Below, one piece after another: positions 1 to 7,088 of a stretch of DNA of 19,812 bases. The translations under genes were made by a program, and so were the position numbers. Source of the DNA: DASYRM01 sp036004405 (GTDB taxonomy: Bacteria; Acidobacteriota; Vicinamibacteria; Vicinamibacterales; UBA2999); contig DASYRM010000228.1 of NCBI GenBank assembly GCA_036004405.1, positions 1 to 19,812 on the forward strand, written 5' to 3'. The notes beneath the pieces are model-generated. The model saw only the letters and a program-made list of their open reading frames with translations. It was not told the DNA's origin and searched no databases. How positions within the stretch are numbered: position 1 is the stretch's first letter; every line of letters starts with the position of its first letter.

Positions 1-83
1 CACTGGCGCTCCCCGGTCGCACCGAGCGCACACGCCTGAAAGAACGACTTATGCAAATCAACGCCGATATACTCTCGAACCAT
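1..83 (-). CDS. IS110-family transposase, N-terminal fragment (cut by window edge)
   Basis: Reading the minus strand from the ATG at 83 gives MVREYIGVDLHKSFFQACAL and then GATGERQ before the window ends. The YIGVDLHKSFFQ start is the hallmark of IS110-family (DEDD) transposases; the Asp in GVD (residue 9) corresponds to the first acidic residue of the RuvC-like DEDD catalytic domain. A good Shine-Dalgarno, GGAGG, lies 7 bases before the ATG (on the plus strand, cctcc just right of catggcctgt). Only 27 codons are visible, so whether the gene is intact cannot be judged. IS110 enzymes are RNA-guided recombinases that leave little or no terminal inverted repeat; in the IS110 group the guide (bridge) RNA is encoded upstream of the transposase, which here would be bases 84 to about 200. 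Confidence 0.85.
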   Translation of the reverse strand, partial: MVREYIGVDLHKSFFQACALGATGERQ

Positions 84-180
84 GGCCTGTCCTCCACTTC
101 ACAGCCCGGAGCATGCGTTTTTGAGCGTTCGCATTATCTCCGGCTGTGATTGGGCGACGGCCCTTTCATCTGATCAGAGA
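84..180 (-). ncRNA. Candidate IS110 bridge RNA / structured element end
   Basis: This non-coding stretch directly upstream of the IS110 transposase start holds a strong hairpin. Arms at 99-111 and 138-149 pair over 12 bp (TCACAGCC-GGAG against CTCCGGCTGTGA) with one bulged C at 107. After a small internal loop the stem continues as ATGCG (113-117) with CGCAT (130-134), leaving a 12-base loop. Next to it are a GGGC/GCCC mini-stem (152-163) and a perfect palindrome TCTGATCAGA (169-178). IS110-group elements are known to encode their bridge RNA in this position. The fold is seen in the sequence; calling it a bridge RNA is inference, and the outer element boundary is not defined. Confidence 0.45.
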
Positions 181-203
181 GAGCGGAGAAGGGAAGGCTT
201 TCC

Positions 204-257
204 CATCTCTGCCATCTCTGCCATCTCTGCCATCTCCGCCATCTCCGCCATCTCCGC
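204..257. repeat. 9-bp tandem repeat, six units
   Basis: Six consecutive 9-bp units: three CATCTCTGC followed by three CATCTCCGC, so the two halves differ by one base. The array lies 11 bp beyond the stop codon of the ypdA-like gene and between that gene and the IS110 end. No protein is supported across it. It is a simple microsatellite-type array that could expand or contract by slippage. Confidence 0.9.
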
Positions 258-268
258 CCCTGCGAGGC

Positions 269-1255
269 TCAGTCTCCGAATCTCTCCGCGATGGCGGCCA
301 CGATCTTGCCGCCGTGGAAGCGGCCGTTCTCGATGAAGATGTTGCCGGTGTGGCGCCCCGCCACGGCGCCGCCGGCCACGAAGAGGTTCGGCACGTTGGT
401 TTCGAACGTGTCGGTGTTCATCTGCGGTACCAGCGTGTCCGGGTCGCAGACGACGCCGGCCCGCAGCATCAACTCGGTGTCCGGCCGATAGCCAGTGAGC
501 AGGAACACGCCCTCGGCCGGCACGGCTTCGCGCCCGCCAGGCCCCTCGATGACCACCGCCGTCGGCGTGATCTCGATCACGCGGGACTCGAAGCGCGCCT
601 GCACCGATCCTTCCTTGATGCGGTTCTCGATGTCGGGCCGCACCCAGTATTTGATCGTGCTCCCGAGCTCGGCGTGGCGATGCACCAGCGTCGGATGGCC
701 GCCGGCGCGAAAGATCTCGAGACAGGCTTCCGCCGCGGAGTTCTTGCCGCCGACGACCACCACGCGCTGCCGGTAGTAGGGATGCGCGTCGGTGTAGTAG
801 TGGTTCACGTGGGGCAGGTCCTCGCCCGGCACGCCCAGCCGGTTCGGGATGTCGTAGTAGCCGATCGCCAGCACCACCGCGCGCGCCTCGCGCACGCGCG
901 TCACACCGCGCGGCGTGCTCGTGGTCACCGTGAATACGCCATCGTCGCCCCGCTCGATCGCGGTCACCGCCTCGTGAAACGAAATCTGCAGGTCGAACGT
1001 GTCCACAACCCGCCGGTAGTAGCGCAACGCCTCCAACCGGGTCGGCTTGTCGTAGGGCGTGACGAGCGGCAGCCCGCCGATTTCGAGCAGCTCCGGCGTG
1101 GTGAAGAACACCATGTGCTGCGGAAAGTTGAAGATGGAATTGACCAGGATGCCCTTTTCGACCACCACGTAGTCGAGACCGCGCTGCTTGGCGGCAATGG
1201 CAGTGGCGAGGCCGGACGGACCGGCGCCGACGATCAGGACGTCACGAACGGGCAT
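269..1255 (-). CDS. ypdA: YpdA-family FAD/NADPH disulfide reductase (putative bacillithiol-disulfide reductase)
   Basis: A 328-residue cytoplasmic flavoprotein of the thioredoxin-reductase fold. The N-terminal FAD-binding motif is VGAGPSGLA (residues 9-17), the second dinucleotide motif VVVVGGKNSAAEA lies at 165-176 (NADPH), and the C-terminal FAD motif NLFVAGGAVAGRHTGNIFIENG spans about 290-311. It lacks the CxxC of thioredoxin reductases, as expected for YpdA, which reduces oxidised bacillithiol using NADPH. The staphylococcal enzyme is described as using a Cys at position 14 within GGGPCG; here the aligned residue is Ser14. The start ATG at 1255 is preceded 6 bases upstream by TAAAAT (1267-1262), a good -10 box, which would give a leaderless or near-leaderless mRNA. 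It is divergent from the Uup-like gene. Family confidence is high; the bacillithiol substrate is inferred from family. Confidence 0.85.
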   Translation of the reverse strand: MPVRDVLIVGAGPSGLATAIAAKQRGLDYVVVEKGILVNSIFNFPQHMVFFTTPELLEIGGLPLVTPYDKPTRLEALRYYRRVVDTFDLQISFHEAVTAIERGDDGVFTVTTSTPRGVTRVREARAVVLAIGYYDIPNRLGVPGEDLPHVNHYYTDAHPYYRQRVVVVGGKNSAAEACLEIFRAGGHPTLVHRHAELGSTIKYWVRPDIENRIKEGSVQARFESRVIEITPTAVVIEGPGGREAVPAEGVFLLTGYRPDTELMLRAGVVCDPDTLVPQMNTDTFETNVPNLFVAGGAVAGRHTGNIFIENGRFHGGKIVAAIAERFGD

Positions 1256-1261
1256 CTTCCG

Positions 1262-1267
1262 ATTTTA
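1262..1267 (-). promoter_or_regulatory. Candidate -10 box for ypdA
   Basis: TAAAAT on the minus strand, ending 6 bases before the ypdA ATG. No convincing -35 is visible, and its expected position falls in the palindromic unit at 1277-1298. The short distance implies a transcript with almost no leader. Confidence 0.4.
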
Positions 1268-1276
1268 GTGCGTTAC

Positions 1277-1298
1277 AGGCGGGGCTAAAGACCCGCCT
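1277..1298. repeat. Dispersed palindromic unit (CT-NN-AG family), imperfect copy
   Basis: AGGCGGG and CCCGCCT arms flank GCTAAAGA; the centre reads CT-AA-AG. It lies in the 93-bp divergent intergenic region between ypdA and the Uup-like gene. Its reverse complement resembles the copy at 19291-19313 (GGGTCTTTAGCCCC). Confidence 0.7.
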
Positions 1299-1348
1299 CT
1301 CCGCGGGCACGTTATGATCGAGATCTCCCGGTACTCCGCGCTCGTCCC

Positions 1349-3283
1349 ATGCCACTCCTGACCCTCGACCGCGTCTCGGTTGCCTACGGCCATCTGCCAC
1401 TGCTCGACGAGTCGAGCCTGCAGATCGAGCCGGGCGAGCGCGTCTGCATCATCGGGCGCAACGGCACCGGCAAGTCCACGCTGCTGAACGTGCTCGCGGG
1501 CGCCGTCCCGCCCGATGCCGGCCGGGTGTGGACTCAGTCCGATCTGCGCATCGGACACCTGGCGCAGGACGCGCCCTTCTTCGACGCGCGGCCGGTGTTC
1601 GACGTCGTCGCGGACGGCCTCGGGGATCTCGCCAGCCTGGTCACCGATTACCACCGCGCCGCCGTCGCCGTGTCGGAGGCCGCCACCCCCGAGCATCTCG
1701 AGCGGCTCGGGACGCTGCAGCACGAGCTCGAGCAGAGAAACGGCTGGCGCCTCGAACAACAGGTCGAGGTCGTGCTCGATCGGCTCGGCCTGCCGGCCGA
1801 TGCCAGTGCCGCTACGCTGTCGGGCGGCTGGCGGCGGCGGGTGCTGCTGGCGCGCGCGCTCGCGGGCCAGCCGGGGCTGCTGCTGCTCGACGAGCCCACG
1901 AACCATCTCGACATCGAGTCGATGACGTGGCTGGAGTCGTTTCTCACCAGCTATGCCGGCACGGTGGTGTTCGTCACCCACGATCGCGTCTTCCTGCAGA
2001 ACGTGGCGACGCGGATCGTCGAGCTGGATCGCGGCCGGCTGTCGTCGTGGCCGGGCGACTACGCCAACTTCGTCCGCCGCAAAGACGAGTGGCTGTCCGC
2101 CGAGGCCGTGCGGCAGGAGAAGTTCGACAAGAAGCTCGCGGAAGAAGAGGCCTGGCTGCGGCAGGGTATCAAGGCGCGGCGCACGCGCAACGAGGGACGC
2201 GTGCGCGCGTTGATGGCCATGCGCGCCGAGCGGGCCGCGTGGCGCGCGCAGACCGGCACTGTCCGCTTACAGGCCGACGCCAGCGAGCGCACCGGCCGGA
2301 TGGTGTTCGAGGCCGAGCGGCTGTCGAAGTCGTTCGGCGACACAGCGGTGGCGCGCAACGTGACGCTGCGTGTCGTCCGAGGCGACCGCATCGGCCTCAT
2401 CGGACCCAACGGCTCGGGGAAGACCACCCTGCTCCGGCTGCTGCTCGGCGAACTGCCGCCGGACAGCGGCGAGGTGCGCCACGGCGCCAACCTCCAGGTG
2501 GCCTACTACGACCAGCTTCGAGAGCAGCTCGACCCCGACCGCACGGTCGTGGACACGATTGGCGACGGCCGCGAGACGGTCACCATCAACGGCCGGGAGC
2601 AGCACGTGCACGGCTACCTGCGCGACTTCCTGTTTCCGCCCGAGCGGGCGCAGTCGCCGGTGCGGGCCCTCTCGGGCGGCGAGCGCAACCGGCTGCTGCT
2701 CGCCCGTCTCTTCACCCGCCCGGCCAACGTGCTGGTTCTCGACGAGCCCACCAACGATCTCGACATCGAAACGCTGGAGCTCCTGGAATCGCTGCTGGCG
2801 GAATGGCCGGGCACGCTGCTGCTCGTCAGCCACGACCGGGCGTTCATCGACAACGTCGTGACGAGCACCCTGGTGTTCGAGGGGCAGGGGCGGATCCGCG
2901 AGTACGTCGGCGGCTACGAGGACTGGCTGCGCCAGCGCCCACAATTTGTAGAGGCGGACCTTCAGGTCCGCCTGGGGCACCCCGCGGCTCCAGCGGCAGG
3001 CGAACCTAACTTGTCCGCCGGAGCCTTGGCGAAGGCGGAAGGTTCGCCTCTACGAAAGAAGGCGAGCTACAAGGAGCAGCAGGAGCTCCTGGCGCTTCCG
3101 GGCCGAATCGAGAAGCTCGAATTGGAACAGCAGCAGCTGCACGCCGCCGTGGCGGCGCCCGCCTTCTACAAGGAGCCCGCCGAGACCATCGCCCGCACGC
3201 TGGCGCGCCTGGACGCCATCGACCAGGAGCTGCTCGACGCGCTGGCCCGGTGGGACGAGCTGGATTCCCTGACCAAACGGTGA
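1349..3283 (+). CDS. uup: ABC-F ATPase, Uup-like
   Basis: A 644-residue soluble protein with two ABC ATPase domains and no membrane segments. NBD1 has Walker A GRNGTGKST (36-44), signature LSGGW (157-161) and Walker B with D181-E182. An arginine-rich helical linker follows (about 255-300). NBD2 has Walker A GPNGSGKTT (352-360), signature LSGGE (441-445) and Walker B D465-E466. The C-terminal segment (about 569-640, KASYKEQQELLALPGRIEKL...) is the charged coiled coil typical of Uup, which binds nucleic acid. ABC-F proteins act on ribosomes; Uup is also linked to precise transposon excision and branched DNA. Residues 534-568, between NBD2 and the coiled coil, are encoded by an inserted palindromic repeat (2948-3053). 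The start is the first ATG in frame matching the family N-terminus; no Shine-Dalgarno is evident. Confidence 0.93.
   Translation: MPLLTLDRVSVAYGHLPLLDESSLQIEPGERVCIIGRNGTGKSTLLNVLAGAVPPDAGRVWTQSDLRIGHLAQDAPFFDARPVFDVVADGLGDLASLVTDYHRAAVAVSEAATPEHLERLGTLQHELEQRNGWRLEQQVEVVLDRLGLPADASAATLSGGWRRRVLLARALAGQPGLLLLDEPTNHLDIESMTWLESFLTSYAGTVVFVTHDRVFLQNVATRIVELDRGRLSSWPGDYANFVRRKDEWLSAEAVRQEKFDKKLAEEEAWLRQGIKARRTRNEGRVRALMAMRAERAAWRAQTGTVRLQADASERTGRMVFEAERLSKSFGDTAVARNVTLRVVRGDRIGLIGPNGSGKTTLLRLLLGELPPDSGEVRHGANLQVAYYDQLREQLDPDRTVVDTIGDGRETVTINGREQHVHGYLRDFLFPPERAQSPVRALSGGERNRLLLARLFTRPANVLVLDEPTNDLDIETLELLESLLAEWPGTLLLVSHDRAFIDNVVTSTLVFEGQGRIREYVGGYEDWLRQRPQFVEADLQVRLGHPAAPAAGEPNLSAGALAKAEGSPLRKKASYKEQQELLALPGRIEKLELEQQQLHAAVAAPAFYKEPAETIARTLARLDAIDQELLDALARWDELDSLTKR
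2948..3053. repeat. 106-bp composite palindromic element inside the uup coding sequence
   Basis: The ends are a 15-bp inverted repeat matching at 14 positions: GTAGAGGCGGACCTT (2948-2962) and AAGGTTCGCCTCTAC (3039-3053). Inside, 2953-2972 is a perfect palindrome with 9-bp arms and a 2-base loop (GGCGGACCT, TC, AGGTCCGCC). A second inverted pair, AGGCGAACCT (2998-3007) and AGGTTCGCCT (3040-3049), encloses TCCGCC/GGCGGA. The reading frame stays open throughout, adding about 35 residues to the linker before the Uup C-terminal coiled coil. Confidence 0.85.
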
Positions 3284-3300
3284 CGGCTTCGGCAGCGCGG

Positions 3301-3306
3301 TAAAAT
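3301..3306 (+). promoter_or_regulatory. Candidate -10 box for the ybiT-like gene
   Basis: TAAAAT lies 9 bases before the ATG at 3316, in the 32-bp gap after uup. No Shine-Dalgarno is present in the gap. As at ypdA, the spacing would give a leaderless or nearly leaderless transcript. Confidence 0.35.
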
Positions 3307-3315
3307 AGCAAGTTC

Positions 3316-4917
3316 ATGATTTCCGTCAGCGGCGTTTCCATGCGGTACGGCTCCAAGGTGCTCTTCGAGGACGTCACCACGACCTTCTCGCCGGGGCGCC
3401 GGTACGGCCTCACAGGCCCCAACGGGTCGGGCAAGTCCACGTTCATGAAGCTGCTCACGGGCGAGCTCGACGCGCAGAAAGGCAGCGTGGCGCGGCCGCC
3501 CAAACTCGGTGTCCTGCGGCAGGACCAGTTCGAATTCGACGCCTTTCGCGTGATCGACACGGTCATCATGGGCAACGCGCGCCTGTGGAAGGCGATGACC
3601 GAACGCGACCGCCTCTACGAGAAGCCCGACATGTCGAACGAGGACGGCATGCGCCTGGGCGAGCTGGAAGGCATCGTCGGCGAGGAAGACGGCTACTCGG
3701 CGGAAAGCAACGCTGCCGTGCTGCTGCAGGGGCTCGACATCCCCGACGAACTGCACGAGCGCAAGATGGCGGAGCTGCAGGGCGGCCAGAAAGTGCGCGT
3801 GCTGCTGGCGCAGGCGCTGTTCGGCTCACCCACGGCGCTGCTGCTCGACGAGCCCACCAACCACCTGGACCTCGACTCGATCCACTGGCTCGAAGGGTTC
3901 CTCGAGCGCTATGACGGGACGCTCATCGTCATCTCGCACGACCGCCACTTCCTCAACGCGGTGTGCACCCACACCGCCGACATCGACTACCAGACGATCA
4001 TCACCTACACCGGTGGCTACGACGACATGGTGATGGCCAAGACGCAGATCCGCTCGCGCATCGAGTCGGAAAACGTCCAGCGCGAGAAGAAGATCGCGCA
4101 GCTGATGGACTTCATCCAGCGCTTCGGCGCCGGCACGCGCGCGGCGCAGACGACGTCGCGCCGCAAGGAAGTGGAGCGGCTGCAGACCACCGAGCTCGCC
4201 CGCTCCAACATCCAGCGCCCCTACATCCGCTTCGTGCAGAACCGGCCGTCCGGCAAGGTGGCGATGGAGATCAAGGGGGTCTCGAAGGCGTTCGGCGACC
4301 TGCAGGTGATCGACGATTTCAGCGCGATCGTCAACCGCGGCGAAAAAATTGCGCTCGTCGGCCGCAACGGCGCCGGCAAGACCACCATGCTCAAGGCGCT
4401 GATGGCCGACAACCCCACGCTGCCGGCGTCGCCCGGCGACCTCGACGCGGGATCGGTGCGCTGGGGGCACGAGGTGTCGATCGGCTACTTCCCTCAGGAC
4501 CACACCGGCGCGATCTACAAGGGCACGACCGCCGTCGAGTGGCTGCACAGTTTCGATCCCGATGCGCACCGTCAGGACATCCACGGCTTGCTCGGGCAGA
4601 TGCTCTTCCAGGGCGAAGAGGGGCTGAAACCGACAGAGGCGTTGTCCGGCGGTGAGACGGCGCGGCTGCTCTTCTGCCGCATCATGCTGCAGAAGCCGAA
4701 CCTGCTGATCTTCGACGAGCCCACCAACCACCTCGATCTCGAATCGATCAACGCGCTCAACATCGCGCTGCAGAAGTTCGAGGGCACGGTGCTGATGGTC
4801 ACCCACGACCAGGACCTGCTCGAGGAAGTCGGCACGCGCGTCTGGCACTTCGATCACGGCCGGATCACCGACTTCAAGGGCACCTTCGAGGAGTACGAGG
4901 CGTCAGTGCGGCAGTAG
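3316..4917 (+). CDS. ybiT: ABC-F ATPase, YbiT-like
   Basis: A 533-residue ABC-F protein, close in length and sequence to Escherichia coli YbiT (about 530 residues). NBD1 has Walker A GPNGSGKST (34-42), a variant signature LQGGQ (154-158) instead of LSGGQ, and Walker B D178-E179. The RQDQF, SAE and ISHDRHFLN segments are family-typical. The inter-domain linker carries the RFGAGTRAAQTTSRRKEVERL basic helix. NBD2 has Walker A GRNGAGKTT (349-357), signature LSGGE (443-447) and Walker B D467-E468. There are no membrane helices; family members act as cytosolic translation factors at the ribosome. It starts 32 bp after uup on the same strand, so two ABC-F paralogues sit in tandem, but a -10-like TAAAAT immediately upstream suggests it may have its own transcript. 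No short C-terminal coiled coil like that of Uup is present. Confidence 0.93.
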   Translation: MISVSGVSMRYGSKVLFEDVTTTFSPGRRYGLTGPNGSGKSTFMKLLTGELDAQKGSVARPPKLGVLRQDQFEFDAFRVIDTVIMGNARLWKAMTERDRLYEKPDMSNEDGMRLGELEGIVGEEDGYSAESNAAVLLQGLDIPDELHERKMAELQGGQKVRVLLAQALFGSPTALLLDEPTNHLDLDSIHWLEGFLERYDGTLIVISHDRHFLNAVCTHTADIDYQTIITYTGGYDDMVMAKTQIRSRIESENVQREKKIAQLMDFIQRFGAGTRAAQTTSRRKEVERLQTTELARSNIQRPYIRFVQNRPSGKVAMEIKGVSKAFGDLQVIDDFSAIVNRGEKIALVGRNGAGKTTMLKALMADNPTLPASPGDLDAGSVRWGHEVSIGYFPQDHTGAIYKGTTAVEWLHSFDPDAHRQDIHGLLGQMLFQGEEGLKPTEALSGGETARLLFCRIMLQKPNLLIFDEPTNHLDLESINALNIALQKFEGTVLMVTHDQDLLEEVGTRVWHFDHGRITDFKGTFEEYEASVRQ

Positions 4918-4929
4918 CCTCGCTCCGGC

Positions 4930-5937
4930 GTGGCTGAACCGCCACATCAGCCAACGGAGAGGCGCCGTTCGTTCGACATCCAGCCATACCTTCGCGGCAC
5001 ATCGATTGCTTCGGCCGCGGGCGTGCGCGCGCAGCTCTCAGCCCTTCTCTTTTCAGCTCTCGCTCTCGCGGCCACGCTCGTCGCCGCATGTGACTCGAAG
5101 AGCCCGGCAGCACCGACATCTGCTCCGCCCGCCTCCGCGCCGGCGGCATCGCCGTCGCCCGCCTCCGGGCCCGCGATCGTGAGCCTGACAGGCGTCGTAC
5201 GCGATGCCGCCACCGGACGCGGCGTGCCGAACGCCGAAGTGGAATGCATCTCGTCGCCCAATACCGGCCGGGGCAGCCGCACCGACGCCAACGGCGCCTA
5301 CAGGATCGACGGCCTCACAGACGGCGCGATGTGGATCAAAGCCAGCGCGGCGGGCTACGCGCCCGAGTCGTTCTCGATCCCGTCGGCGCGGGACGCGCTC
5401 AACTTCACGCTCACCGCGTATCAGACGTTCCTCTATTCGGGCACCGTGCGCGACGGACGGGGCCGTGCGGTTCCCGGCGCGACGGTCGAAGGCGCGGACA
5501 GCATCTCGGTCACGGACGCCAACGGACACTACGAGTTCAGCAGCCGCTTCAACAGCGTGGCCGGACGGGTCCGTACGCCAGACGGTTACGAGCCGAAGCC
5601 CGTGAGCAGCACCATGACGTTCCCGTTGGAGCCGGGGCAGAACATCACGGTGCGGCGCATCACTCGCGTCAGCGTGTGGCCACCTGCGACCGTGCCTGTC
5701 AGCGACGGAACCGATCGACGTTCGGTCAGGACCGAGGTCGAGTTCGATACCGGGCAGGTGGAATCACCGCACGTCGATGCGATGCAGCTGAGCTCGAGCG
5801 ATCCATCCGTACTGAAGGCCGCCGTCGTGGCCGGCTCCGCGTACGTGGAAGGGGTGAAGCTGGGCTCGGCGCAGGTCACGGGGCGGTATTTCGGTGTGCT
5901 TTCGGCGCCTCAGACGGTGCAGGTGATCCCGCGCTGA
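4930..5937 (+). CDS. Lipoprotein with two carboxypeptidase-regulatory-like domains and a C-terminal Big-like domain
   Basis: Up to 335 residues. The hydrophobic stretch AQLSALLFSALALAATLVAAC (about 34-54) ends in a lipobox with Cys54, so the protein should be lipid-anchored after export. A low-complexity Ala/Pro/Ser linker follows. Two beta-sandwich repeats of the CarboxypepD_reg type come next: SLTGVVRDAATGRGVPNAEVE...TDANGAYRIDGL (about 85-150) and YSGTVRDGRGRAVPGATVE...VTDANGHYEF (about 169-207). The last ~100 residues (SSSDPSVLKA...GSAQVTGRYFG) look like a bacterial Ig-like (Big_2) domain. The first in-frame start is GTG at 4930, 12 bp after ybiT, which leaves an unusually long N-region; a GTG at 5023 would give a more normal 23-residue signal. 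No clear Shine-Dalgarno decides it. Exact function unknown; surface carbohydrate or protein binding is plausible. Confidence 0.75.
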   Translation: MAEPPHQPTERRRSFDIQPYLRGTSIASAAGVRAQLSALLFSALALAATLVAACDSKSPAAPTSAPPASAPAASPSPASGPAIVSLTGVVRDAATGRGVPNAEVECISSPNTGRGSRTDANGAYRIDGLTDGAMWIKASAAGYAPESFSIPSARDALNFTLTAYQTFLYSGTVRDGRGRAVPGATVEGADSISVTDANGHYEFSSRFNSVAGRVRTPDGYEPKPVSSTMTFPLEPGQNITVRRITRVSVWPPATVPVSDGTDRRSVRTEVEFDTGQVESPHVDAMQLSSSDPSVLKAAVVAGSAYVEGVKLGSAQVTGRYFGVLSAPQTVQVIPR

Positions 5938-5950
5938 GCCACAATGACGC

Positions 5951-6766
5951 ATGGGGCCTCGACGAGCAGCTCTGGTGGTGGTCGAGGCGTGCGTGCTGGC
6001 GCTGGCCGGCACCTCCCGTCTGGGTGCCGCGACGCTCGATGACGCGCAGCGGCTGTTCTACACGGCCCTCTTCCAGGAGTCGGCGGCGGAGGCCAAGTCC
6101 ATCACCGACGCCGAACCCGAGAACCTGGCCGCCTGGGAAGTCCGCACGTCCGCGCTCCACTTTCAGCTGAGACGTCTGCTCGGAGAGCCCAAGGACCGGA
6201 AGGCCGCCATGGCCAAATGTGCCGACTGCCGGGCGGTGCTCGCGACGTTCCTCGAGGACGTCAACCGGGGGCGCGCGGCGGCGCGGGATCGCATTGCCAA
6301 GGCCCCGGCCGACGACGAAGCCCGCTTCTTCCTGGGGAAGCTGGACCTGAGCTATCTCTGGATGCAGCTGAGCACGCTCGGGCGCAAGACCGGATGGGAC
6401 GAATACTGGGAAGCCAAGAAGCTGCTCGAAGGCATTCTCGAGAAGAACCCGATGCACGTGCGCGCCGGTGTCGCGCGCGCGTGGATGGACTACATCGTGG
6501 GCACGCGGGTGCCGTGGGGCACTCGATGGGTGATGGGCGGCGGGAGCAAGTCGCGCGGGCTGGCCATGGTGCGCGAGGCGGCGCAGACGCCCGCCGGTTT
6601 GTACACGCAAGTCGAGGCCCAGTTCGGGCTCTGGGAGATGCTGACTCGCGACGGCAAACGCGACGAAGCGATCGGCGTCGCCAAGGAGCTGCTGATGAAG
6701 TTCCCCGAGAACAAGGACCTGCAGCGCTTCGTCGAATCCGGCGGCCGCCCTGCTCCGGCGACCTGA
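5951..6766 (+). CDS. Exported TPR-like helical repeat protein, function unknown
   Basis: A 271-residue protein with an N-terminal signal peptide (RR at 4-5, hydrophobic 7-20, likely cleavage near GAA-TL, residues 25-29), so probably periplasmic. The rest is all-helical, with paired-helix segments such as AAEAKSITDAEPENLAAWEVRTSALH, WEAKKLLEGILEKNPMHVRAGVARAWMDY and RDEAIGVAKELLMKFPENKDLQRFVESG. These match the TPR pattern of alternating small and aromatic residues with Pro-Asn/Glu turns. A CxxC (C90-ADC93) is present and could be a disulfide or metal pair. It starts 13 bp after the lipoprotein stop, so the two may be co-transcribed. No Shine-Dalgarno is visible; CACAAT lies 5 bases before the ATG. 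I do not recognise a named family. Confidence 0.75.
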   Translation: MGPRRAALVVVEACVLALAGTSRLGAATLDDAQRLFYTALFQESAAEAKSITDAEPENLAAWEVRTSALHFQLRRLLGEPKDRKAAMAKCADCRAVLATFLEDVNRGRAAARDRIAKAPADDEARFFLGKLDLSYLWMQLSTLGRKTGWDEYWEAKKLLEGILEKNPMHVRAGVARAWMDYIVGTRVPWGTRWVMGGGSKSRGLAMVREAAQTPAGLYTQVEAQFGLWEMLTRDGKRDEAIGVAKELLMKFPENKDLQRFVESGGRPAPAT

Positions 6767-6770
6767 GCGC

Positions 6771-6965
6771 CTACCAGCGCCCGCCGAAATCTCGCAGCGG
6801 TGCCGGGCGCAGACGGCCTGGATTCCAGATCTCCCCGCAGGCGATGCAGCGCCAGTAGGTGGACTCGTTGATGATCTTCGCGGCCGTCTTCAGGTCCTTC
6901 GATCGGCAGAACGGGCAGAACGTGGGCGCCGCGACATCTTTGACGGGCTCACCTTCAGACCTCAT
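6771..6965 (-). CDS. Small zinc-ribbon protein
   Basis: A 64-residue protein with two CxxC knuckles, CPFC (17-20) and CIAC (40-43), separated by 19 residues, the spacing of a zinc ribbon. The ATG at 6965 is preferred because AGGAG lies 5 bases upstream; an in-frame GTG two codons earlier (6971) sits too close to that site. The C-terminus (NPGRLRPAPLRDFGGRW) is basic. Its stop codon lies 4 bp from the stop of the convergent helical-repeat gene. Similar tiny zinc ribbons are often left as hypothetical; nucleic-acid binding is possible but not shown. Confidence 0.75.
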   Translation of the reverse strand: MRSEGEPVKDVAAPTFCPFCRSKDLKTAAKIINESTYWRCIACGEIWNPGRLRPAPLRDFGGRW

Positions 6966-7088
6966 GGACACTCCTCTCGCGATCGCGCGACGGCGCAGAA
7001 TCTTCTCGCTGCAGAACTTTGATGAGAGGAGCGGCGGGCGAACCGGACCCGGCCGGAAAACTCAGGAAAGCAGTACGACGAGTATAGC
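6966..7088. other. Intergenic region upstream of the zinc-ribbon gene
   Basis: No coding region is supported. On the minus strand a TATACT (7087-7082) could be a -10 box about 117 bases upstream of the zinc-ribbon start. Otherwise only the AGGAG ribosome-binding site next to the start stands out. Confidence 0.4.

Noticed and set aside
204..257. 9-bp array as a CRISPR or coding repeat
   Set aside because: Units are contiguous without spacers and too short for CRISPR; the Ile-Ser-Ala frame has no protein support.
146..1288. Long open frame (380 codons) on the plus strand opposite ypdA
   Set aside because: High GC leaves antisense frames open. The product is His/Arg/Val-rich with no domain, while the minus strand is a clear flavoprotein.
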